Shown here: in pieces, positions 5,386-7,452 of the stretch
Position numbering within the stretch: position 1 is the first letter of the stretch
Layout: every line of letters starts with the position of its first letter
Notes under the pieces: generated by a model
Databases searched by the model: none
What the model was told of the DNA's origin: nothing
What the model saw: the letters and a program-made list of their open reading frames with translations, nothing else
Position numbers and translations under genes: made by a program
Origin: CBDULX01 sp965368175
Lineage (GTDB): Bacteria > Pseudomonadota > Gammaproteobacteria > SZUA-229
Assembly: GCA_965368175.1 (NCBI GenBank)
Contig: CBDULX010000152.1
Span: forward strand, 1 to 7,452
Direction: 5' to 3'
Length of the DNA stretch: 7,452 nt

Positions 5386-7452
5386 ATGGCACACAAACAA
5401 ATTCTACAGGTCGGTCGTAACTGCTGGCGCATATGCCGGGCAGACAGAGTGAGCTTTTTGATCGATGGCGAAAATTATTTCAGCGCATTGCGCGACAGTC
5501 TGCCATTGGCTGAACAGCAGATTATGATTCTTGCCTGGGATATTTACAGCCGGCTGCAACTTGACCCATCAAACAAAGCAAACACACGTGCTGCAGACAC
5601 TACCCTTGGCAGGATGCTCGATCAACTTGTGCGTAACAGGCATCGACTGCATGTGAATGTCCTGAGCTGGGATTTTTCTCTGTTGTTTGCCGTCAGCCGC
5701 GAATGGTTACCCATCTATAAGCTGGAGTGGGACACACACCGTCGGTTGAAGTTTTGCCTGGATGACCAGTACCCGCTGGGCGCTTCGCATCACCAGAAAG
5801 TGGTGGTTATTGATGATGCCCTGGCTTTTGCGGGTGGACTGGATTTGACACGCGGTCGCTGGGATACACAGGAGCACCGTGCCGATGACGCGCGCCGCCA
5901 GGTCGTTGATGGTGGAGCTTTGCCGATCAGGCCTCACCACGATGTACAGATGATGGTAACCGGATCAGCTGCGGCTGCCCTCGGAAATCTTGCACGCGAA
6001 CGCTGGCGCCGCGGTACCGGTAAAAAGCTTGCAGCGCCTGAAACCGGCGCACAACTCTGGCCGACAGGATTAAAAGTGGATGTGGAAGATGTCGATGTTG
6101 CGATCGTACGCACCGCACCGGCTTACGATAGTTATCTCGAAGTACGTGAAGTGGAACAGCTTTATCTCGATTCGATCGCTGCAGCGCAGGATTATATTTA
6201 TATAGAAAACCAGTATTTTACCGTGCCTTCTATCGCTGATGCACTGGCCAGGCGTCTGGCTGAAGACGATGGTCCTGAAGTGGTACTGAATCTGCCGTTA
6301 AACACGGATGGCTGGTTATCACAGCAATCCATGGACATGATGCGTGTGATGACAATTAAAACATTGCGTGATGCCGACAAACATAAGCGTTTCGCGGTCT
6401 ACTATCCGCACAAGCCTGGGCTGGGCGATTTACCCATTAATCTGCACGCCAAAGTTATGATCATGGATGATCGTTTTGTACGCGTGGGTTCCTCGAACCT
6501 GAACAATCGATCCATGGGGCTGGATACCGAATGTGATCTGGCTATCGAAGTTAGACAGAACGAAACACGTGTGACAGAAGGCATTCGTCATTTTAGAAAT
6601 CGCCTGCTTGCTGAACACCTTGACTGCACACCCGAGGCGGTGAATGAAATGGTGCAGCAACAGGGCTCTGTGATACGAGGGATCGAAGCATTGCGCAGTG
6701 AAGGGCGCAGCTTGCAGCCACTGGAAGAGCATCTCGCCAGACCCGATGAGCGATTACTCGAGGATATTCAGCTCGCCGACCCGGAACGACCGATCGATTC
6801 TGATACCCTGCTCAAGCATTTCGTACCGGAGAAACAGGTCAGGTCTACCGGATGGCGAATCGTCGGCTGGACGATTACATTACTGATTTTGCTGGGTATC
6901 GCCGCCGCGTGGCGTTTCACACCTATGAGTGAGTGGCTGGATATCAGGCTGCTCGCCGAAGTCGTCGGCCAGTGGCGTAATTCCAGTATCACTCCGCTGA
7001 TTGTGATCACTGCTTTTATTGTCGGTGGTTTGCTGGTGATGCCGGTGACTGCGATGATTATTGTGACAGTACTTGTATTCGGTCCGATGCTGGGTTTTTT
7101 CTACGCACTGGTCGGATCTGTCATCAGTGCCCTGTCTGGATATGGGCTGGGTAGTCTGCTCGGTAGAAATGCTGTGCGTCAACTGGCCGGGAAACGCATC
7201 AATGAGGTTAGCCGGCAACTGGCGAAGCGCGGATTTTTAACCATGCTGGTGGTGCGAATTGTTCCAGTGGCGCCCTTTACCGTCGTCAACCTGGTGGCAG
7301 GTGCTTCCCATATCCGTCTACGAGATTTCGGATTAGGCACCCTGTCTGGCATGATCCCGGGCATTCTGGCTATTGCCTTGCTCACCGACCGAGTGGCAGC
7401 GACCCTGCGCTCGCCCGACTGGCAGACTCTGCTGACACTGCTTGTGGTCGCT
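5386..7452 (+). CDS. Phospholipase D-like / VTT domain fusion membrane protein, 3' end cut off
   Basis: The frame starts at ATG 5386, preceded by GAGG (5373-5376) at 9 bases and with an in-frame stop at 5359-5361. It is still open at the window end after 689 codons. Residues about 20-410 form a phospholipase D/cardiolipin-synthase-type domain with two complete HKD motifs, H136-Q-K138-(4)-D143 followed by GG 150-151, and H354-A-K356-(4)-D361 followed by GSSN 368-371. These four His/Lys residues form the phosphotransfer site in this superfamily. A linker (about 410-488) leads to a membrane part with helices near 490-510, 536-555, 556-590, 617-640 and 648-668. This is a VTT (SNARE_assoc/DedA-like) domain with FGPMLG (565-570) and RIVPVAPF (624-631). 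The likely role is phospholipid transphosphatidylation or hydrolysis at the inner membrane, coupled to a lipid-translocation-type domain; the substrate is unknown. Probably only the last few tens of residues are missing. Confidence 0.93.
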   Translation, partial: MAHKQILQVGRNCWRICRADRVSFLIDGENYFSALRDSLPLAEQQIMILAWDIYSRLQLDPSNKANTRAADTTLGRMLDQLVRNRHRLHVNVLSWDFSLLFAVSREWLPIYKLEWDTHRRLKFCLDDQYPLGASHHQKVVVIDDALAFAGGLDLTRGRWDTQEHRADDARRQVVDGGALPIRPHHDVQMMVTGSAAAALGNLARERWRRGTGKKLAAPETGAQLWPTGLKVDVEDVDVAIVRTAPAYDSYLEVREVEQLYLDSIAAAQDYIYIENQYFTVPSIADALARRLAEDDGPEVVLNLPLNTDGWLSQQSMDMMRVMTIKTLRDADKHKRFAVYYPHKPGLGDLPINLHAKVMIMDDRFVRVGSSNLNNRSMGLDTECDLAIEVRQNETRVTEGIRHFRNRLLAEHLDCTPEAVNEMVQQQGSVIRGIEALRSEGRSLQPLEEHLARPDERLLEDIQLADPERPIDSDTLLKHFVPEKQVRSTGWRIVGWTITLLILLGIAAAWRFTPMSEWLDIRLLAEVVGQWRNSSITPLIVITAFIVGGLLVMPVTAMIIVTVLVFGPMLGFFYALVGSVISALSGYGLGSLLGRNAVRQLAGKRINEVSRQLAKRGFLTMLVVRIVPVAPFTVVNLVAGASHIRLRDFGLGTLSGMIPGILAIALLTDRVAATLRSPDWQTLLTLLVVA

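Noticed and set aside
6430..7385. Several minus-strand frames of 60-112 residues under the PLD-VTT gene
   Set aside because: They lie opposite a continuous domain-bearing coding region and have low-complexity His/Gln/Arg-rich translations typical of antisense shadows.

Overview
The window looks like a mid-GC gammaproteobacterial chromosome: coding DNA of moderate GC, AT-richer spacers, Shine-Dalgarno sites, a classic GC-stem/U-tract terminator, and proteins of proteobacterial type (BaiN/RdsA flavoprotein, class I fructose-1,6-bisphosphatase, Sel1-repeat protein, DUF1566 protein, PLD-VTT fusion). The genus cannot be named from the sequence. A sulfur-oxidising or Chromatiales-like relative is only an impression.

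Layout. 1-672 (+) is the 3' part of a HI0933/YhiN-type flavoprotein gene. 673-980 is a spacer with a hairpin and the fbp ribosome binding site. 981-1988 (+) is a complete fbp, closed by a strong intrinsic terminator at 2011-2040. A long imperfect palindrome of intergenic-repeat type (2075-2145) lies between fbp and the convergent gene at 2247-3089 (-), which encodes an exported Sel1-repeat protein. About 800 bases follow without any recognisable gene. They hold a nested inverted repeat with a terminator-like core (3160-3243), an unrecognised open frame on the minus strand (3275-3544, possibly from 3574), a perfect TATAAT promoter candidate on the plus strand (3656-3684), and a 35-codon small ORF (3779-3886). 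The stop codon of that small ORF overlaps the ribosome binding site of the next gene, 3898-4917 (+), a tandem-duplicated DUF1566 (Lcl C-terminal type) protein. A 468-base spacer with three unrelated short dyads (4918-5385) leads to 5386-7452 (+), which runs off the window end. It encodes a phospholipase D domain with two HKD motifs fused to a membrane VTT (SNARE-associated/DedA-like) domain.

The genes do not form an evident pathway or operon. Spacers of 250-800 bases and mixed strands suggest independently transcribed units. fbp serves gluconeogenesis (and the Calvin cycle if the host is autotrophic), and the PLD-VTT protein is a membrane-lipid enzyme candidate. I found no CRISPR array, transposase, tRNA, rRNA, reverse transcriptase or defence cassette. 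The places most worth a second look are the leader and small ORF before the duplicated DUF1566 gene, the minus-strand frame whose best-placed start codon is ACG, the two intergenic inverted repeats, and the PLD-VTT fusion.
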